A stretch of 6,920 bases of DNA, from the NCBI GenBank assembly GCA_017425765.1, contig JAFOXE010000084.1, positions 1 to 6,920 on the forward strand. The letters are read 5' to 3'. Below, piece by piece: positions 6,362 to 6,920 of the stretch (position 1 is its first letter; each line of letters starts with the position of its first letter). The position numbers and the translations under genes are program-made. Source of the DNA: Paraprevotella sp. GTDB lineage: Bacteria; Bacteroidota; Bacteroidia; Bacteroidales; Bacteroidaceae. The notes below the pieces were generated by a model. It ran no database searches. It was not told the DNA's origin and saw nothing but the letters and a program-made list of their open reading frames with translations.

Positions 6362-6380
6362 AGCAAAAGTCTTTTTTGCT
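6362..6380 (+). promoter_or_regulatory. Inverted repeat directly before the start codon
   Basis: AGCAAAA (6362-6368) and TTTTGCT (6374-6380) are perfect 7-bp arms with a 5-nt spacer; the right arm touches the ATG at 6381. In the mRNA it would hold the ribosome entry region, and a purine-rich GGGGAG (6358-6363) overlaps the left arm. It may control translation or be an operator. The role is inferred. Confidence 0.35.
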
Positions 6381-6674
6381 ATGGCATACATTTTAGATGA
6401 AAACAAAGTTAGATTAGGCTTGCCAAAAGCCTTTAAAGATGTTCAACTTTATTTGCAACAGAAAGAAATAGTAGTAGATAAAATTAGGGTTGAAACAGCA
6501 AACTTTTCAAAAGAGGAAGATTCGATTTACACGGTATCTGGTTTTATCAAAGTCTCTATAGTTAAGGAGGATGGGATATATGAGGACTTATATTCTTACA
6601 CAACGAAAATAACCGTTAACAAAGATGATGAAATCGAGAACTGTGAAAATATTTATCTAAATAAGTTATCATAA
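6381..6674 (+). CDS. Hypothetical protein, 97 residues
   Basis: I do not recognise this protein. It starts MAYILDENKVRLGLPKAFKD. An amphipathic stretch (residues 15-27) is followed by alternating hydrophobic and polar residues that suggest a beta-rich fold (IRVETANF, IYTVSGFIKVSIV, DLYSYTTKITV) and an acidic end. There is no signal peptide, membrane segment or Cys pair, so it is likely cytoplasmic. The frame is open upstream to 5955, but the preceding part has odd composition and crosses hairpins; the character changes sharply at the ATG at 6381, so I start there. It lies 9 nt before the BspA-like gene and may share its transcript. No Bacteroidetes-type promoter is clear upstream. An immunity-like or accessory role is possible, but nothing in the sequence shows it. 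Confidence 0.6.
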   Translation: MAYILDENKVRLGLPKAFKDVQLYLQQKEIVVDKIRVETANFSKEEDSIYTVSGFIKVSIVKEDGIYEDLYSYTTKITVNKDDEIENCENIYLNKLS

Positions 6675-6683
6675 TACTAACAA

Positions 6684-6920
6684 ATGAAAACAATCAAACA
6701 ATTGCTGATAACAGTAGCAGTACTACTGTGTAGCACGGTGGCAACAGCCCACGATTTTACGGTGGATGGCATCTATTACCACATCACCAATGCCACGGCA
6801 AAAACCGTGGAGGTTACCTACAAAGGTAGCTCACATAGTTCGAGCAATGAGTATATTGGTGTGGTGACTATCCCATTGAGTGTCACTTATAGCGGAACAA
6901 CTTATAGCGTTACAAGCATA
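6684..6920 (+). CDS. BspA-like leucine-rich-repeat surface protein, N-terminal part
   Basis: The first 79 codons of a gene that runs off the right edge. The ATG at 6684 starts a Sec signal peptide of about 22 residues (basic MKTIKQ, hydrophobic core, ATA before the predicted cleavage at HDF). The mature part begins DFTVDGIYYHI, passes through VEVTYKGSS, and leads into VTIPLSVTYSGTTYSVTSI, the typical entry into the first LRR_5 repeat of Treponema pallidum/BspA-type proteins, which are abundant in Prevotella and Bacteroides. Such proteins are exported, and some bind host matrix proteins or other bacteria. Length, number of repeats and the type of C-terminal sorting signal cannot be seen. The small gene upstream ends 9 nt earlier. 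Confidence 0.88.
   Translation, partial: MKTIKQLLITVAVLLCSTVATAHDFTVDGIYYHITNATAKTVEVTYKGSSHSSSNEYIGVVTIPLSVTYSGTTYSVTSI

Larger units (their letters stand above)
5859..6380. other. Unexplained region rich in inverted repeats
   Basis: About 520 bases with no gene I recognise on either strand. One plus-strand frame is free of stops from 5955 into the gene at 6381. Its translation before residue 142 is rich in Cys, His and Trp, has no domain I know, and crosses strong hairpins, so I do not call it coding. The region holds a long-range 10-bp inverted repeat (5911-5920/6024-6033), hairpins at 5967-5989 and 6137-6187, a large hairpin at 6247-6326 with a T-tract, and a 7-bp repeat at 6362-6380. 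It could be a structured RNA, a dispersed repeat, or decayed mobile DNA. Confidence 0.5.

Noticed and set aside
5866..6362. CTCCCAATT near 5868 and AATTGGGGAG near 6354 as terminal inverted repeats of a 500-bp element
   Set aside because: The match is short and needs an extra base, and no target duplication is seen beside it. It would need genome copies to be credible.
5572..6683. CRISPR array or diversity-generating retroelement
   Set aside because: There are no regularly spaced repeats beyond one 11-bp tandem pair, and no reverse transcriptase or Cas gene in the window.
5516..6920. A second copy of the tRNA 3' end marking the far attachment site
   Set aside because: I found only a 7-base chance match near 6085 (CTGGTTC); if a far end exists it lies outside the window.

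Overview
The window looks like chromosomal DNA from a member of the Bacteroidales, most likely a Prevotella/Segatella-type organism. Evidence: two promoters fit the Bacteroidetes form (TTTG, 20-nt spacer, TAnnTTTG); recognisable Shine-Dalgarno sequences are largely absent; the tRNA does not encode its CCA end; a Bacteroidales-type tyrosine integrase remnant is present; and the window ends in the start of a BspA-like leucine-rich-repeat surface protein. The genus is inferred from style, not proven.

Left part (1-5288), all minus strand. A four-gene cluster is read from right to left: a PMCA-like (type IIB) calcium-transporting P-type ATPase, a YihX-like HAD phosphatase, the bifunctional riboflavin kinase/FAD synthetase RibF, and a CPBP-family membrane protease. 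Gaps are only 11-14 nt, and one good promoter (5338-5369) lies in front of the ATPase, so this is very likely one operon of housekeeping character. After a gap of about 220 nt, the first 18 codons of another exported protein run off the left edge.

Middle (5289-5571). A divergent intergenic region carries one promoter for the operon and one for a plus-strand tRNA with anticodon CAT (called tRNA-Met). The tRNA is followed at once by a textbook intrinsic terminator.

Right part (5572-6920). This reads as accessory DNA next to a tRNA attachment site. It holds a tandem 11-bp repeat that resembles integrase arm sites, then the first 34 codons of a tyrosine integrase cut by stop codons. Next come about 520 bases (5859-6380) with no recognisable gene but with several strong inverted repeats, including an imperfect hairpin of about 80 nt followed by seven T. 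Then there is a small unrecognised gene (97 codons) and, 9 nt later, the signal peptide and first repeat of a BspA-like protein that runs off the right edge.

The least explained part is 5859-6380. It could be a structured RNA, a repeat element, or decayed remains of the integrated element. No complete new system can be demonstrated from this window alone.
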